Assembly: GCF_026540895.1 (NCBI RefSeq)
Contig: NZ_JALNUR010000016.1
Location: 1 to 64,000 of the forward strand
Direction of reading: 5' to 3'
Length of the DNA stretch: 64,000 nt
Source of the DNA: Sphingomonas sp. GM_Shp_1
GTDB taxonomy: Bacteria > Pseudomonadota > Alphaproteobacteria > Sphingomonadales > Sphingomonadaceae
Made by a program: the position numbers and the translations under genes. The notes beneath the pieces were generated by a model. That model saw only the letters and a program-made list of their open reading frames with translations, was not told the origin of the DNA and did not search any database. Positions 26,616 through 36,544 of the stretch are shown here, in pieces. Positions within the stretch are counted from its first letter, which is position 1. Each line of letters opens with the position of its first letter.

Positions 26616-27170
26616 TTGACCGTCACGCCCGTCCTTGTCCCGCTCGACGCGGTCGATCCCGCCGAGGTCGAGGCGCTGCTCGACCGTGCCTTTCCGCCGG
26701 GGCGTCAGGCGCGCACCGCCTATAAGGTGCGGGGCAGCGTCGCGCCGATCCCGGCCCTGTGCTTCGCGATGGTCGAGGACGGCGTGCTGATCGGTTCGAT
26801 CCAGTGCTGGCCGGTCGCGCTGACCGACGATGCGGGGGGCGTGCACCCGCTGATCATGGTGGGCCCCGTCGCGGTCGCGCCGGATCGCCAGCGCGACGGC
26901 ATCGGCCGGCATCTGCTGAACCATATGCTGGCGGTTGCCGCTTCGCTGGGGCTCGACCGTGCGCTGATGCTGATCGGCGATCCGGAATATTATGGCCGCT
27001 TCTTCGGCTTCACCGCCGAGCGGACCGGGGGATGGCGCTTGCCGGGGCCGGTCGAGCGGCATCGCCTGCTGGCGCGCGGGGCGGATGTGCCCGCCGTCGC
27101 CGGGATGCTGGGCCCCGATCCGGTACGGCAGCACGCCACCGGCCTTTACCTGAGCCCCGTCCGTCCCTAA
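26616..27170 (+). CDS. GNAT-family N-acetyltransferase
   Basis: About 184 residues with the acetyl-CoA binding core VGPVAVAPDRQRDGIGRHLL (the Q/R-x-x-G-x-G/A motif as RQRDGIG) and the conserved GDPEYYGRFFGF segment typical of a subgroup of predicted acetyltransferases. The start is uncertain because no ATG is present near the N-terminus; TTG at 26616 gives a plausible beginning (LTVTPVLVPLDA). It is the first of four closely spaced genes on the plus strand. The substrate is unknown. Confidence 0.82.
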   Translation: MTVTPVLVPLDAVDPAEVEALLDRAFPPGRQARTAYKVRGSVAPIPALCFAMVEDGVLIGSIQCWPVALTDDAGGVHPLIMVGPVAVAPDRQRDGIGRHLLNHMLAVAASLGLDRALMLIGDPEYYGRFFGFTAERTGGWRLPGPVERHRLLARGADVPAVAGMLGPDPVRQHATGLYLSPVRP

Positions 27171-27182
27171 CTCGGGCGGATC

Positions 27183-27755
27183 ATGCCGATGGCGCCGCCC
27201 CCCGATCTGTCCTCGCTCAGCCTCGCCGAAATCGTCCAGGCGATGGAGGCGCAGAAGCTGCCGCCCGTATCGCAATGGAATCCCAGCCATTGCGGCGACA
27301 GCGAGATGCGGATCGCGCGCGACGGCACCTGGTTTCACCAGGGCAGCCCGATCACCCGCCCCGCCATGGTCAGGCTGTTCTCCACCATCCTGCGGCGCGA
27401 ACCCGATGGTCGCCACGTCTTGGTCACCCCGGTCGAAAAGCTCGACATCGCAGTCGAGGACGCGCCCTTCGTCGCGGTGACGGTGAAGGCCGAGGGCGAA
27501 GGCCGGGACGGTCGACTGGTGTTCCAGCTCAACACCGGCGATCTGGTCGCCGCCGGTCCCGCGCATCCGCTGCGCGTCGTCCAGGGCGAGGACGGCCCCC
27601 GACCCTATCTCCTCGTCCGTGACGGGCTGGAGGCGTTGATCGCGCGGCCCGTCTATTACGAACTGGCCGAACGCGCGCTGGTCGGCGACGACCAGGTGCC
27701 GGGGGTGTGGAGCGACGGGGTCTTCTTTCCCCTGGCGGATGCGACCGCCGCATGA
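27183..27755 (+). CDS. DUF1285 family protein
   Basis: A 190-residue soluble protein that matches DUF1285 (CGDSEMRIARDGTWFHQGSPI, RPAMVRLFSTILRRE, VTPVEKLDIAVEDAPFVAV). Structures of the family show a two-domain fold of unknown function. It follows the acetyltransferase by 12 nt and overlaps the NUDIX gene by 4 nt (ATGA), so they are coupled. Confidence 0.88.
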   Translation: MPMAPPPDLSSLSLAEIVQAMEAQKLPPVSQWNPSHCGDSEMRIARDGTWFHQGSPITRPAMVRLFSTILRREPDGRHVLVTPVEKLDIAVEDAPFVAVTVKAEGEGRDGRLVFQLNTGDLVAAGPAHPLRVVQGEDGPRPYLLVRDGLEALIARPVYYELAERALVGDDQVPGVWSDGVFFPLADATAA

Positions 27756-28345
27756 CGCTGGCCGAAAGGCTGGCCCAGGCGATGGCGCGTATTCCCGCCG
27801 CCGACCTGCTGACCGGCGACGGAATCGAATGGCACGAAATGACGGCGACGCCCACCGCCGCCGCCGTGCTGGTGCCGGTCACCGACCGCGCCGAGCCGGG
27901 TGTCGTCCTGACCCAGCGGACCGACACGCTGCGCAACCATGCCGGGCAGATCGCCTTTCCCGGCGGCCGTGCCGACCCCGGCGATGCCGATCTGGTCGCG
28001 ACCGCGCTGCGCGAAGCGGAGGAGGAGATCGGCCTGCGCCCCGGCATCGTCACCGTGGTCGGGCTGGCCGACCGCTATCGCACCGTCACGGGGTTCGAGG
28101 TGACGCCGGTGCTGGGCGTCATTCCGCCCGACCTGACGCTTCATCCGGCGGAGGCGGAGGTGGCCGACCTGTTCGAGGTGCCGCTCACCTTCCTCCTCGA
28201 TCCCGCCCATCACCACCGGGTCAGCGCGCCGTGGCGCGGGCGGACCCGGTATTTCTACGAGATAGTATGGAACGACCGGCGCATCTGGGGCGCGACCGCC
28301 GCGATGATCGTCAACCTGTCGCGGCGGCTGCAATGGGCGGCCTGA
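27752..28345 (+). CDS. NUDIX hydrolase, CoA pyrophosphatase type
   Basis: A 197-residue enzyme with a Nudix box in GGRADPGDADLVATALREAEEEIGL (positions GX5EX7REUXEEXGU) preceded by the UPF0035 signature TLRNHAGQIAFPGG, which marks the coenzyme A pyrophosphatase group. It should cleave CoA or its derivatives to 4'-phosphopantetheine and 3',5'-ADP in the cytosol. Its 3' end overlaps the CCA transferase start by 13 nt. Confidence 0.9.
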   Translation: MTLAERLAQAMARIPAADLLTGDGIEWHEMTATPTAAAVLVPVTDRAEPGVVLTQRTDTLRNHAGQIAFPGGRADPGDADLVATALREAEEEIGLRPGIVTVVGLADRYRTVTGFEVTPVLGVIPPDLTLHPAEAEVADLFEVPLTFLLDPAHHHRVSAPWRGRTRYFYEIVWNDRRIWGATAAMIVNLSRRLQWAA

Positions 28346-29493
28346 ACCCCGCGACCGCGCCCTGGGCGGAACGCGCCGAGCTGATCGCGCTGGCGCAGCG
28401 GCTGGAGGCGCGTTTCGTCGGCGGGGCGGTGCGCGACCGGCTGTTGGGCCATGCGGTGGCGGATATCGATCTGGCCACGCCGCTTTCGCCGGAAACGGTG
28501 ATCGAGCGGGTGCGCGACAGCGGTTTCAAACCGGTGCCGACCGGGATCGCGCATGGCACCGTCACCGCCGTCCTGCCCGATGGCCCGGTCGAGGTCACGA
28601 CGTTGCGCCGCGACGTATCGACCGATGGCCGCCATGCCGTCGTCGCCTTCACCGACAATTGGCGCGAGGATGCGGCGCGGCGCGACTTCACGATGAACGC
28701 GCTCTATGCCGATCCGGCGAGCGGCGAGCTGTTCGACTATTTCGGCGGGCTGGACGATCTGAAGGCGGGGCGGGTGCGCTTCATCGGCGATCCGTTGCAG
28801 CGCATCGCCGAGGACCATCTTCGCATCCTGCGCTTCTTCCGCTTCCATGCGCGGTTCGGCCAGGCGGTGGACGAGGCCGGGCTGGAGGCCTGTACCCAGC
28901 GCGCCAACGACCTGATGGCCCTGTCGCGCGAGCGGATCGCGGCGGAACTGCTCAAGCTGCTGGTGGCGGCGCGCGCGGTGTCGGTGATCGCGCTGATGGT
29001 CGAACGCGGTATCTTTCGCGCGGTCATTCCGGAGATCGATGCCGAAGGCGCCGAACGGCTGGCGCTGCTGGCGGAGCGCGAGCGGGCGGCGGGGGTCGCG
29101 CCCGATGCCATTCGCCGTCTCGCCGCTCTGCTTCCCCCCCAGGCGGCCGAGGCGGTGGGCGCGCGGTTGAAGCTGTCCAATCTCGACCGCAAGCGCCTGA
29201 TCGCCGCGACCGCCGGGCCGGGCGACGAAGGCCCCCATGCGCTCGCCTATCGCGTCGGCGTCGCGGGCGCGGTGGATCGTCTGCTGCTGGCGGGCGAACC
29301 GGTCGACGCGATCCGCGACTGGACCCCGCCCACCCTGCCGCTGACCGGCGGGGCGCTGGTGGCGCGCGGCATCGGCAAGGGGCCGGAGGTGGCGCGGCTG
29401 TTGCGGCAGGTCGAAAGCCGCTGGATCGCGGAAGGCTTCCCCGACGCGGCGCGGGTCGACGAACTGGCCGACGCGGCGGTGGCTCAGGCCTGA
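28333..29493 (+). CDS. cca: CCA-adding tRNA nucleotidyltransferase
   Basis: A 386-residue class II nucleotidyltransferase with the head motif FVGGAVRDRLLG and the metal-binding DIDLATPL, then RRDFTMNALYAD, GLDDLKAGRVRFIGDP and RILRFFRFHARFG of the neck and body. Enzymes with this layout add or repair the 3' CCA of tRNAs; some add A only. It lies in the GNAT-DUF1285-NUDIX operon, a frequent grouping in alphaproteobacteria. Its last 10 nt overlap the convergent GGDEF/EAL gene. ATG 28333 is the chosen start. Confidence 0.93.
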   Translation: MGGLNPATAPWAERAELIALAQRLEARFVGGAVRDRLLGHAVADIDLATPLSPETVIERVRDSGFKPVPTGIAHGTVTAVLPDGPVEVTTLRRDVSTDGRHAVVAFTDNWREDAARRDFTMNALYADPASGELFDYFGGLDDLKAGRVRFIGDPLQRIAEDHLRILRFFRFHARFGQAVDEAGLEACTQRANDLMALSRERIAAELLKLLVAARAVSVIALMVERGIFRAVIPEIDAEGAERLALLAERERAAGVAPDAIRRLAALLPPQAAEAVGARLKLSNLDRKRLIAATAGPGDEGPHALAYRVGVAGAVDRLLLAGEPVDAIRDWTPPTLPLTGGALVARGIGKGPEVARLLRQVESRWIAEGFPDAARVDELADAAVAQA

Positions 29494-31154
29494 TCGGCGA
29501 TCATCGCCCAGGCGGCATCGGGATCGAGCGGGCGGGCATAGAAATATCCCTGGCCATAGGTGCAGCCCAGCGCCGCCAGCGTATGGCCCAGCTCGATCGC
29601 CTCAATCCCCTCGGCGGTCGTCTGCATGCCCAGCGCCTGTGCCAGGCCCAGGATCGCACGGACGATGGCGATCTTGTCCCGGTCGGCCAGCATGCCGTTG
29701 ATGAAGCTGCGATCGATCTTCAACACATCGATGGGCAGCTTCTGGAGATAGGCCAGGCTGGAATAGCCGGTGCCGAAATCGTCCATGGCGATGGTGGTAC
29801 CCAGCGCCTTCATCGCCTTCATGATCGCGGTCACCCGGTCGGGATCGCCGACGATCGCGCTCTCGGTCAGCTCCAGCGTCAGCCGGTCGCCCGAAATCCC
29901 CGCGCCCGCCAGCGCCGATTCGATCAGCGCGGGGATATCGTCGCGCTGCAACTGGATCGCCGAGACATTGACCGAGAGGCGGACGCCGCAATTCCCACCC
30001 GCCGCCCGGTCCCACTCGGCCAGTTGCCGCAACCCCTCATGCACCGCCCAGCGCCCCAACGGCACGATGAGGCCAGACTCCTCCGCGACGGGAATGAAGT
30101 CGGTCGGCGAGTGATTCTGCCCGTCCACGTCGCACCAGCGCGCCAGCGCCTCGAACGCGACGGTCTTGCCCGTCGAAAGGTCGCAGATCGGTTGATAGGC
30201 CAAGTGCAGGCCGTCCTGCTCGATCGCCCGGCGAAGCGCGGTTTCCATCGCGAACTGGGCGCGCGCGATGGTGAAGGCCTGGGGGTGATAGATTTCGGTG
30301 CGACCCGCCGACTTGGCATGTTTGACCGCGAACTGGGCGTGGCGGATCAGCTCCTCCGCATCGCCGTCCGGCCCCTCGTTGAAGGCGATGCCGACCGATG
30401 CCTCGACATTGACCTCATAATCGGTCAGCCGGAACGGCGCGCGCATCGCACGGTCGATCCGCTCGGCCAGGACATGCGCCTCGTCCTCGCTGCCGTCGAT
30501 CATCATCAGAATGCCGAATTCGTTGCCGCCGATCCGGCCGATCGAGTCGCGCGACCGCAGCGCACCCTTGACCCGGCGGGCCACGGTGATGAGCAACTCG
30601 TCCCCGACCAGCGACCCCATACAGGCGTTCAGCCGCCCGAACCGGTTGAGGTCGATGACCAGCACCGCATGACGCTGCCCCGTCGCCATCACCGATTCGA
30701 TCAGGTCGCCAAAGCCCTGCCGATTGGGCAGGCCGGTCAGGCTGTCCGTCGTCATCTCGCGACGCAGGCTGCGTTCGGTATGGTGCTGCGCCGTGTGATC
30801 GACCAGCATGAGGACGCAGCTGCCCGCCTCCCCTTCCGCAGGCCGCGTCAGCGTCGCCTGGAAATAGCGGCAGTCGATCGCGTCGCCCAGTTGCAGCGGA
30901 AATTCGACCGAGCCCTGGTCCGACGCCAGAAATGCCTCGATCCGCTGCGCCAGTTCGGTCATCAGCATCGCCTGGGTCCGGTCTTCGTCCAGCCCGGCGC
31001 GACGGAATGCGTCATTGACGGCGGCGATGGTCAGGTTTCCCCGGGACGATCGGATTTCCGCCGCCGGAATCGCCATGATCCGGATCGCGCATGACGTCAG
31101 CGACGCGAATCTTCGCGCCGAGGGACGTTGCGTCGGATAAGCAATCGAAGCCAT
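29484..31154 (-). CDS. PAS-GGDEF-EAL cyclic-di-GMP phosphodiesterase with degenerate GGDEF
   Basis: A 556-residue soluble signalling protein. A PAS-like sensor occupies about residues 25-130, then a GGDEF domain (TTDSLTGLPNRQGF) whose active-site loop reads RIGGNEFGI, with Asn in place of the essential Asp and DLNRFGRLNACMG for the usual metal/substrate region. The EAL domain keeps its catalytic set: FEALARW, SVNVSAIQL, LTLELTESAI, DDFGTGYSS, VLKIDRSF, AEGIE and GQGYFYARP. The likely activity is therefore hydrolysis of cyclic-di-GMP, with the GGDEF domain as a GTP or ligand sensor. GGAG 6 nt upstream supports ATG 31154. Confidence 0.88.
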   Translation of the reverse strand: MASIAYPTQRPSARRFASLTSCAIRIMAIPAAEIRSSRGNLTIAAVNDAFRRAGLDEDRTQAMLMTELAQRIEAFLASDQGSVEFPLQLGDAIDCRYFQATLTRPAEGEAGSCVLMLVDHTAQHHTERSLRREMTTDSLTGLPNRQGFGDLIESVMATGQRHAVLVIDLNRFGRLNACMGSLVGDELLITVARRVKGALRSRDSIGRIGGNEFGILMMIDGSEDEAHVLAERIDRAMRAPFRLTDYEVNVEASVGIAFNEGPDGDAEELIRHAQFAVKHAKSAGRTEIYHPQAFTIARAQFAMETALRRAIEQDGLHLAYQPICDLSTGKTVAFEALARWCDVDGQNHSPTDFIPVAEESGLIVPLGRWAVHEGLRQLAEWDRAAGGNCGVRLSVNVSAIQLQRDDIPALIESALAGAGISGDRLTLELTESAIVGDPDRVTAIMKAMKALGTTIAMDDFGTGYSSLAYLQKLPIDVLKIDRSFINGMLADRDKIAIVRAILGLAQALGMQTTAEGIEAIELGHTLAALGCTYGQGYFYARPLDPDAAWAMIADQA

Positions 31155-31269
31155 CTCCTGCTCCGAATAGCGGGCGAACGTTAAAACCGCCTAAAAATGA
31201 GCGAGATAAGCTTCGCCCGATCGGCTGCCGCCGTCCTAAGCCCTTAGAACAGCGGCAGACCGAGTCCCG

Positions 31270-33522
31270 TCAGTCGAACCGATTGTCGCGCGGGAAGCCG
31301 GTGGGCGGCATCCGTCCCGCCGCACCGCGCGCCGTCCGCCAGGCCGACAGATCGGTTTCGGTGCGGGTCCGCCCGCTCTCCCCGCCCATGGTCCAGCTGA
31401 GGCCGTCCTTGAACACGAAAGTGGTCGCGTCCGACAGGCCGCCGTCGCGATAGCGTTGCAACTGGACGCCGGTGCCGCGCGACAGCTCGACGAACTCGGT
31501 CAGCGGGAAGACCAGCAATTTGCGATTGTCACCGATCGCCGCGACATAATCATGCTCCGCCCCGACCGGTCGCACGACCTTAAGCGTGGCACCGGCGCGC
31601 GGCGTCAGCACGGTCTTGCCCTTTCGCGTCTCGGCGATGGTGTCGGCGGCGGGAACGATGAAGCCTCGCCCGTCCGACGCCGCGACCAGCAGCTTGGCGG
31701 CGCGGCTGGCTGGCAGGAAGCCGACGATGCCGATCGATCCGTCCAGGTCGATCATCGCGCGCACCGGCTCGCCAAAGCCGCGCCCGCCGGGCAGCTTGTC
31801 GGCGGAAAGCGTGAAGAACCGCCCGTTCGCCGCCGCCAGCAACAGCTTGTCGGTCGTCTGCGCATGAAAGGCGAAGGCGGGGCCGTCACCTTCCTTGAAC
31901 TTGGCGGTGTCGGCGGAGGCGAGGTCGACATGCCCCTTCATCGCGCGAATCCAGCCACGCTGCGACAGGATGACGGTGATCGGCTCGCGCTCGATCATCG
32001 CCTCCAGGGGGATGTCGCGGGTCGGCGCGGCTTCCTCGATCAGCGTGCGGCGCGCGCCGAGCGGCGTCTCCAGACCATAGCGGTCGCGGATCTTCCCCAG
32101 ATCCTTCTTCATCCGCGTCCGCTGGCGCTGCTCCGAGCCGAGCAACAGGGTCAGTTGCTCGCGTTCCTTGTCGAGCTTGTCGCGCTCGCCGCGAATCTCG
32201 AATTCTTCCAGACGGCGCAACGATCGCAGCCGCATGTTGAGGATCGCCTCGGCCTGCCGGTCGGTCAGGCGGAATTCCTCGATCATCACCGCCTTGGGCT
32301 CGTCCTCGGTGCGGATGATCTCGATCACCCGGTCGAGGTTGAGATAGGCGACCAGATAGCCGTCGAGCAGTTCGATCCGGTCGGCGATCTTGCTGAGGCG
32401 ATGTTCGGAGCGGCGACGCAGCACCACGAACTGATGCTCGACCCAGGCGGCCAGCGCCTCGCGCAGGGACATGACGCGGGGCGTGCGGTCCTTGTCGAGG
32501 ACGTTCAGATTGAGGCTGATCCGCGTCTCCAAATCGGAGAAACGGAACAGGCCGTCCATCAACACCTGCGGATCGACGGTGCGCGCGCGCGGCTCCAGCA
32601 CGATGCGGACCTGGGCGTCCGATTCGTCGCGGACATCGGCCAGGATCGGCAGCTTCTTGTCGTTGATCAGCGTGGCGATCTGCTCGATCAGCTTGCCCTT
32701 GGCGACGCCGTAAGGGATTTCGCTGATGACGATCTGCCAGCCGCCGCCCTTCTCGCGTTCGATCTCCCAGCGGGCGCGGACGCGAAAACCGCCCCGCCCC
32801 GTCGTGTAGCTTTCACGCAATATGGCGGGCGCATCGACCACGATACCACCGGTCGGGAAGTCCGGCCCCTTGACCAGCGCCAGGATCGCGTCGTCATCCG
32901 CATCCGGCCGGTCGACCAGCAGGATCGCCGCCTCGAGCAGTTCGGCGGCGTTGTGCGGCGGGATGCTGGTCGCCATGCCGACCGCGATGCCGCTCGCCCC
33001 GTTCGCCAGCAGATTGGGGAACAGGCCGGGGAAGAGTTCGGGCTCCTGCTCCTCACCATTATAGGTCGGGCGATAGGCGACGGCGTCCTCGTCCAGCCCA
33101 TCCATCAGGTCGATCGCGACCTGGGTCAGCCGCGCCTCGGTATAACGATAGGCGGCGGCGTTATCGCCGTCGATATTGCCGAAATTCCCCTGCCCGTCGA
33201 CCAGCGGATAGCGCAGCGCGAAATCCTGCGCGAGGCGGACCATCGCGTCATAGACCGACTGGTCGCCGTGCGGATGATACTTACCGATGACATCGCCGAC
33301 GACGCGCGCGCATTTCTTGTAGCCCGAGGCCGGATCGAGCTTCAACAGCCGCATCGCCCAGAGCAAGCGGCGGTGCACGGGCTTCAGCCCGTCGCGCACA
33401 TCGGGCAGCGAGCGCGCGGTGATCGTCGACAGCGCATAGACGAGATACCGCTCGGACAGCGCACTGTCGAACGGGGCATCCAATATGCCGACGGGAGGAT
33501 TGTCGCGGAGATCGATCGCCAT
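31270..33522 (-). CDS. parC: DNA topoisomerase IV subunit A
   Basis: About 750 residues. The 5Y-CAP/winged-helix domain shows [33 protein letters not shown], a quinolone-region [21 protein letters not shown] and the catalytic Tyr in [10 protein letters not shown] near residue 125, followed by [14 protein letters not shown] and a coiled tower. The C-terminal beta-pinwheel lacks a full GyrA box and is short, which together with the length favours ParC over GyrA. It decatenates chromosomes with ParE. ATG 33522 is taken; the 13-residue upstream extension looks unrelated to the family. Confidence 0.9.
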   Translation of the reverse strand: MAIDLRDNPPVGILDAPFDSALSERYLVYALSTITARSLPDVRDGLKPVHRRLLWAMRLLKLDPASGYKKCARVVGDVIGKYHPHGDQSVYDAMVRLAQDFALRYPLVDGQGNFGNIDGDNAAAYRYTEARLTQVAIDLMDGLDEDAVAYRPTYNGEEQEPELFPGLFPNLLANGASGIAVGMATSIPPHNAAELLEAAILLVDRPDADDDAILALVKGPDFPTGGIVVDAPAILRESYTTGRGGFRVRARWEIEREKGGGWQIVISEIPYGVAKGKLIEQIATLINDKKLPILADVRDESDAQVRIVLEPRARTVDPQVLMDGLFRFSDLETRISLNLNVLDKDRTPRVMSLREALAAWVEHQFVVLRRRSEHRLSKIADRIELLDGYLVAYLNLDRVIEIIRTEDEPKAVMIEEFRLTDRQAEAILNMRLRSLRRLEEFEIRGERDKLDKEREQLTLLLGSEQRQRTRMKKDLGKIRDRYGLETPLGARRTLIEEAAPTRDIPLEAMIEREPITVILSQRGWIRAMKGHVDLASADTAKFKEGDGPAFAFHAQTTDKLLLAAANGRFFTLSADKLPGGRGFGEPVRAMIDLDGSIGIVGFLPASRAAKLLVAASDGRGFIVPAADTIAETRKGKTVLTPRAGATLKVVRPVGAEHDYVAAIGDNRKLLVFPLTEFVELSRGTGVQLQRYRDGGLSDATTFVFKDGLSWTMGGESGRTRTETDLSAWRTARGAAGRMPPTGFPRDNRFD

Positions 33523-33727
33523 GGAGCACGAGCTTCTAGCAAGCCCGTCGGGCCGGGGCAATCGGGCGGATCAAATCAGGAACAATGCGTCGATACTCGA
33601 CAAAGGAGGCGAATGGCGGAGCCGTTCCGCGACGCCCATCCCTTACGGCCTATTCGCATTTCGACCGTGAAATAAGGGCTTAGCCGATCGTCATTGTGAC
33701 GAAATGTTTCCAACATCCCGTCGATAT

Positions 33728-33742
33728 TGCAAACGATTAGCA
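33728..33742. promoter_or_regulatory. Fur-like operator upstream of the TonB receptor
   Basis: TGCAAACGATTAGCA is an imperfect 7-1-7 dyad inside an AT-rich stretch, 56 nt before the start of the receptor at 33799. It resembles Fur boxes (TGATAATnATTATCA) and the TGCAA-type sites of alphaproteobacterial iron regulators. If correct, the receptor would be iron-repressed. The match is partial. Confidence 0.45.
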
Positions 33743-33798
33743 TTATTTTTTAGGAGGGCGCCGAGCCTCGCCAGTAGGCCGAAATCCATGGGGGAATC

Positions 33799-35802
33799 AT
33801 GTTGAACAATGTCTCGACCACCCGGTCGCGGCACGGGCGTTTTCGCGCCCTGTCGCTATGCCTGCCGCTTTCCGCCGCCATCCTCGCCACACCCACCTGG
33901 GCGCAGAGCACCGCGCCGACCAGCGGGGAAAAAACAGGAGACAGCGACATCGTCGTCACCGCGACCGGCTATAGCCAGAAGCAGGAGGATGCCCCGGCGT
34001 CGATCACCATCATCGACGGCGACGACTTGCGCCGCCGCTCGATCCAGAGCTTGGCCGATGCCGTGCGCGACGTGGAGGGCGTGACGGTCAACGGCAGCGC
34101 CAACGAAACCGACATCCAGATACGCGGCATGCCCGGCGACTATACGCTGGTCATGGTCGACGGCCGCCGCCAGAGCGGTCGCGAGTCCCGGGTCAACGGC
34201 AATCGCGGTTACGAGCAGAGCTTCACCCCGCCCGCCGCCGCGATCGAGCGGGTCGAGGTCGTGCGCGGGCCGATGTCCTCGCTCTATGGCTCGGACGCGA
34301 TCGGCGGCGTCATCAACATCATCACCCGTCGCCCCACCCCGCACTGGAGCGGCAGCGTCTCCTACGATCTGTCGCTCCGCCCGTCGGGGGATCAGGGCAA
34401 TGCCCACAACGCGCAGGGCTTCGTCAGCGGCCCGGTCGTCCCCGGCCTGCTGGGCGTTCAGGCCTGGGGCAGCTATCTGGCACGCGGCGCGGACGACAAT
34501 GTCGTCGTCACGAACGGCTTCACCCGCGCCCGCCAGCGCAACGCGACCGGCCGCCTGGTGCTGACCCCCGCCACGGGGCATGAGGTGATCCTGGAGGGCG
34601 GCCTGTCGCGCCTGCGCAACGGCGAGGGGCTGAGCCCCAATTGGGCCACCCGCCAGCAGGACAACAACCGCGACTATTGGTCGCTGATGCACAATGGTCG
34701 CTGGGGCAGGCTGTCGTCGCTGCTCTCCTATCTGGACGAAAAGACCAGCCGCGAGGGGCTGGCCACGCCGGACCAGACCGATGTGTTCGGCCGTCGCCCC
34801 GAAGTGCGCAACCGGGTGCTGGACGGCAAGCTCGTGCTGCCGACCGCCGACAACACCACCACCATCGGCGCCCAGTGGCTGAAGACCGGCCTGCGCGATT
34901 GGAACCAGGCCAATGTCGGCCGTCCGAACCAGCGTGAATATGAACGCTATTCGGTGGTGCAGAAGGCGATCTTCGCCGAGAATGAATGGCGCGTGCTGCC
35001 GGGGCTGAGCCTGACCGGCGGCATCCGGCTGGACGATCATCAATTCTATGGCCGTCACCTCAATCCGCGCGCCTATGCCGTGTGGCATGTCGACGATCAT
35101 TGGACGCTGAAGGGCGGCGTCGCGCGCGGCTTCAAGGCGCCCGAGCTGCGCGCGGTCATTCCCGATTATGCGGTGATCCGGCGCAACCGCTTCGTCCAGT
35201 TCGGCAATCCGGCGCTCCGCCCCGAAAGCAGCGTCAATTACGAGGCGACTTTGGCCTGGTCCAACCGGGCGGGCATCTCCGCCAACGCGACCATCTTCTA
35301 CAACGACTTCCGCGACGCGCTGTCGACCGTCACCACGACACGCCGCTGGCAGGGATTGCAGATCATGGAGCGCGTCAATCTGAACCGCGCCTCCATCCTG
35401 GGGGTCGAACTGGCGGGACGCTGGCGGATCGATCCGACATTGTCGATCCGGGGCAACCTGACCTATCTCGACTCCGAACAGAAAAGCGGCCCCAATATGG
35501 GCGCGCCGCTGGCGCTGACCCCGCGCTTCAAGGGCAATGCCCGGCTGGACTGGGACGCCACGCCCGACATGCGGATCTGGACCGCGTTCAACTATTACGG
35601 GAAGGAATATGAGGCGACCGTGACCGGTTCCCCCGCCCCGCCCTATGCCACCGCCGACCTGCTCGCGACTCAGCGGCTGACGCGTGGCCTGACGCTGAAA
35701 GGCGGCGTGTACAATGTCGCGGACAAGCGGCTGGACGACGCGACCTATGGCACGGTCAATTATGGCCGGACGCTGTTCGTCGGACTGCTCGCCGATTTCT
35801 GA
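33799..35802 (+). CDS. TonB-dependent receptor, CirA/FepA-like
   Basis: A 667-residue outer-membrane receptor with signal peptide (ending TWAQ), TonB box region (DIVVTATGY), plug (QSLADAVRDVEGVTVNG, IQIRGMPGDYTLVMVDG, IERVEVVRGPMSSLYGSDAI, GGVINIITRR) and a 22-strand-type barrel ending LFVGLLADF with a terminal Phe. The compact size and plug resemble catecholate siderophore and colicin receptors. With the Fur-like site upstream, iron-siderophore uptake is a reasonable inference; heme or vitamin ligands remain possible. No siderophore biosynthesis genes are present. Confidence 0.9.
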   Translation: MLNNVSTTRSRHGRFRALSLCLPLSAAILATPTWAQSTAPTSGEKTGDSDIVVTATGYSQKQEDAPASITIIDGDDLRRRSIQSLADAVRDVEGVTVNGSANETDIQIRGMPGDYTLVMVDGRRQSGRESRVNGNRGYEQSFTPPAAAIERVEVVRGPMSSLYGSDAIGGVINIITRRPTPHWSGSVSYDLSLRPSGDQGNAHNAQGFVSGPVVPGLLGVQAWGSYLARGADDNVVVTNGFTRARQRNATGRLVLTPATGHEVILEGGLSRLRNGEGLSPNWATRQQDNNRDYWSLMHNGRWGRLSSLLSYLDEKTSREGLATPDQTDVFGRRPEVRNRVLDGKLVLPTADNTTTIGAQWLKTGLRDWNQANVGRPNQREYERYSVVQKAIFAENEWRVLPGLSLTGGIRLDDHQFYGRHLNPRAYAVWHVDDHWTLKGGVARGFKAPELRAVIPDYAVIRRNRFVQFGNPALRPESSVNYEATLAWSNRAGISANATIFYNDFRDALSTVTTTRRWQGLQIMERVNLNRASILGVELAGRWRIDPTLSIRGNLTYLDSEQKSGPNMGAPLALTPRFKGNARLDWDATPDMRIWTAFNYYGKEYEATVTGSPAPPYATADLLATQRLTRGLTLKGGVYNVADKRLDDATYGTVNYGRTLFVGLLADF

Positions 35803-35821
35803 CGCGAGGGTTCCGCAAACA

Positions 35822-35853
35822 AAGCGGGCGCGATAGGGGGATCGCGCCCGCTT
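35822..35853. terminator. Perfect 13-bp bidirectional terminator hairpin
   Basis: AAGCGGGCGCGAT pairs perfectly with ATCGCGCCCGCTT over AGGGGG, 19 nt after the receptor stop and 23 nt before the stop of the converging gene. A/T runs at both ends are short, but position and stability indicate termination of both genes. Confidence 0.8.
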
Positions 35854-35876
35854 CCTGTCCGGCGATGCCAGGCGGA

Positions 35877-36266
35877 TTACGACTGGTTCGCCTGGGCCTG
35901 CGCCACATCCTGCTGGAAGTGATCGCCTGCGGCCACGGTGCAGTTCTGGAAGGCGACCGGGGTGAAGGTCTCGACCCCGGCGATCTCCTCCTTGGTCACG
36001 GCCTTGCCCTTTGCCGTATGGCCGGGCGCGAAGGCGACGACCTCGGGGCGGAAGGTGGCGAGCACGTCCGCCGTGTCGCGGCAGGCGACCGTGCGTTCCT
36101 TGTTGCCGTTCTTAACCACCGCGATGGCCTCCATGCCGTTGGCGAGCGGGACATTCGCCTGCTCCCAGATCAGCGGCTGCTGTGCCGCATAAGTCGGCCG
36201 CGCAACGGCAGTTCCCGCCGTCAGCATCAGAGCCCCACCAACAACACCGATCATCAGCTTGTTCAT
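35877..36266 (-). CDS. Small secreted protein of unknown function
   Basis: A 129-residue protein with signal peptide (MNKLMIGVVGGALMLTAGTAVA) and a mature part of about 105 residues containing two Cys (TVACRDTADV and FQNCTVAAGD) that may form a disulfide. A strong AAGGAGG lies 5 nt upstream of ATG 36266, suggesting good expression. No known domain is recognised. It is convergent with the TonB receptor and divergent from purC with 278 nt between, in which no gene is visible. Confidence 0.75.
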   Translation of the reverse strand: MNKLMIGVVGGALMLTAGTAVARPTYAAQQPLIWEQANVPLANGMEAIAVVKNGNKERTVACRDTADVLATFRPEVVAFAPGHTAKGKAVTKEEIAGVETFTPVAFQNCTVAAGDHFQQDVAQAQANQS

Positions 36267-36544
36267 GACTACCTCCTTTGCAAGCATGTCCAGAACCAAC
36301 AACTTTGACGATCGGTTTCCTATTCTTATCGCCTTACGGAATTTTCATCGACCATCGACCATTTGTTCATCATGGACCAAAGATGACGGCACTTTTATCT
36401 TCCCGGCTCTGTTTCAACGCGGAATCCTATCCGCATGCCCGGCTCCATTGCACCACCGCGCTCCTTCCTTTATAGGCCGCCCCATCCCGCCTCGGGCCTC
36501 AGCATGGGGGCGCCGGGGCCGTACTCATTTCAGGGGACCGCCGC

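Noticed and set aside
28659..31094. An 811-codon open frame on the plus strand through cca and opposite the GGDEF/EAL gene
   Set aside because: It runs in another frame of cca and antisense to the next gene; composition is Arg/Gly-rich and no family is recognisable.
31270..33522. GyrA rather than ParC
   Set aside because: Length of about 750 residues and lack of a recognisable full GyrA box favour ParC, though a gyrA gene for comparison is not in the window.
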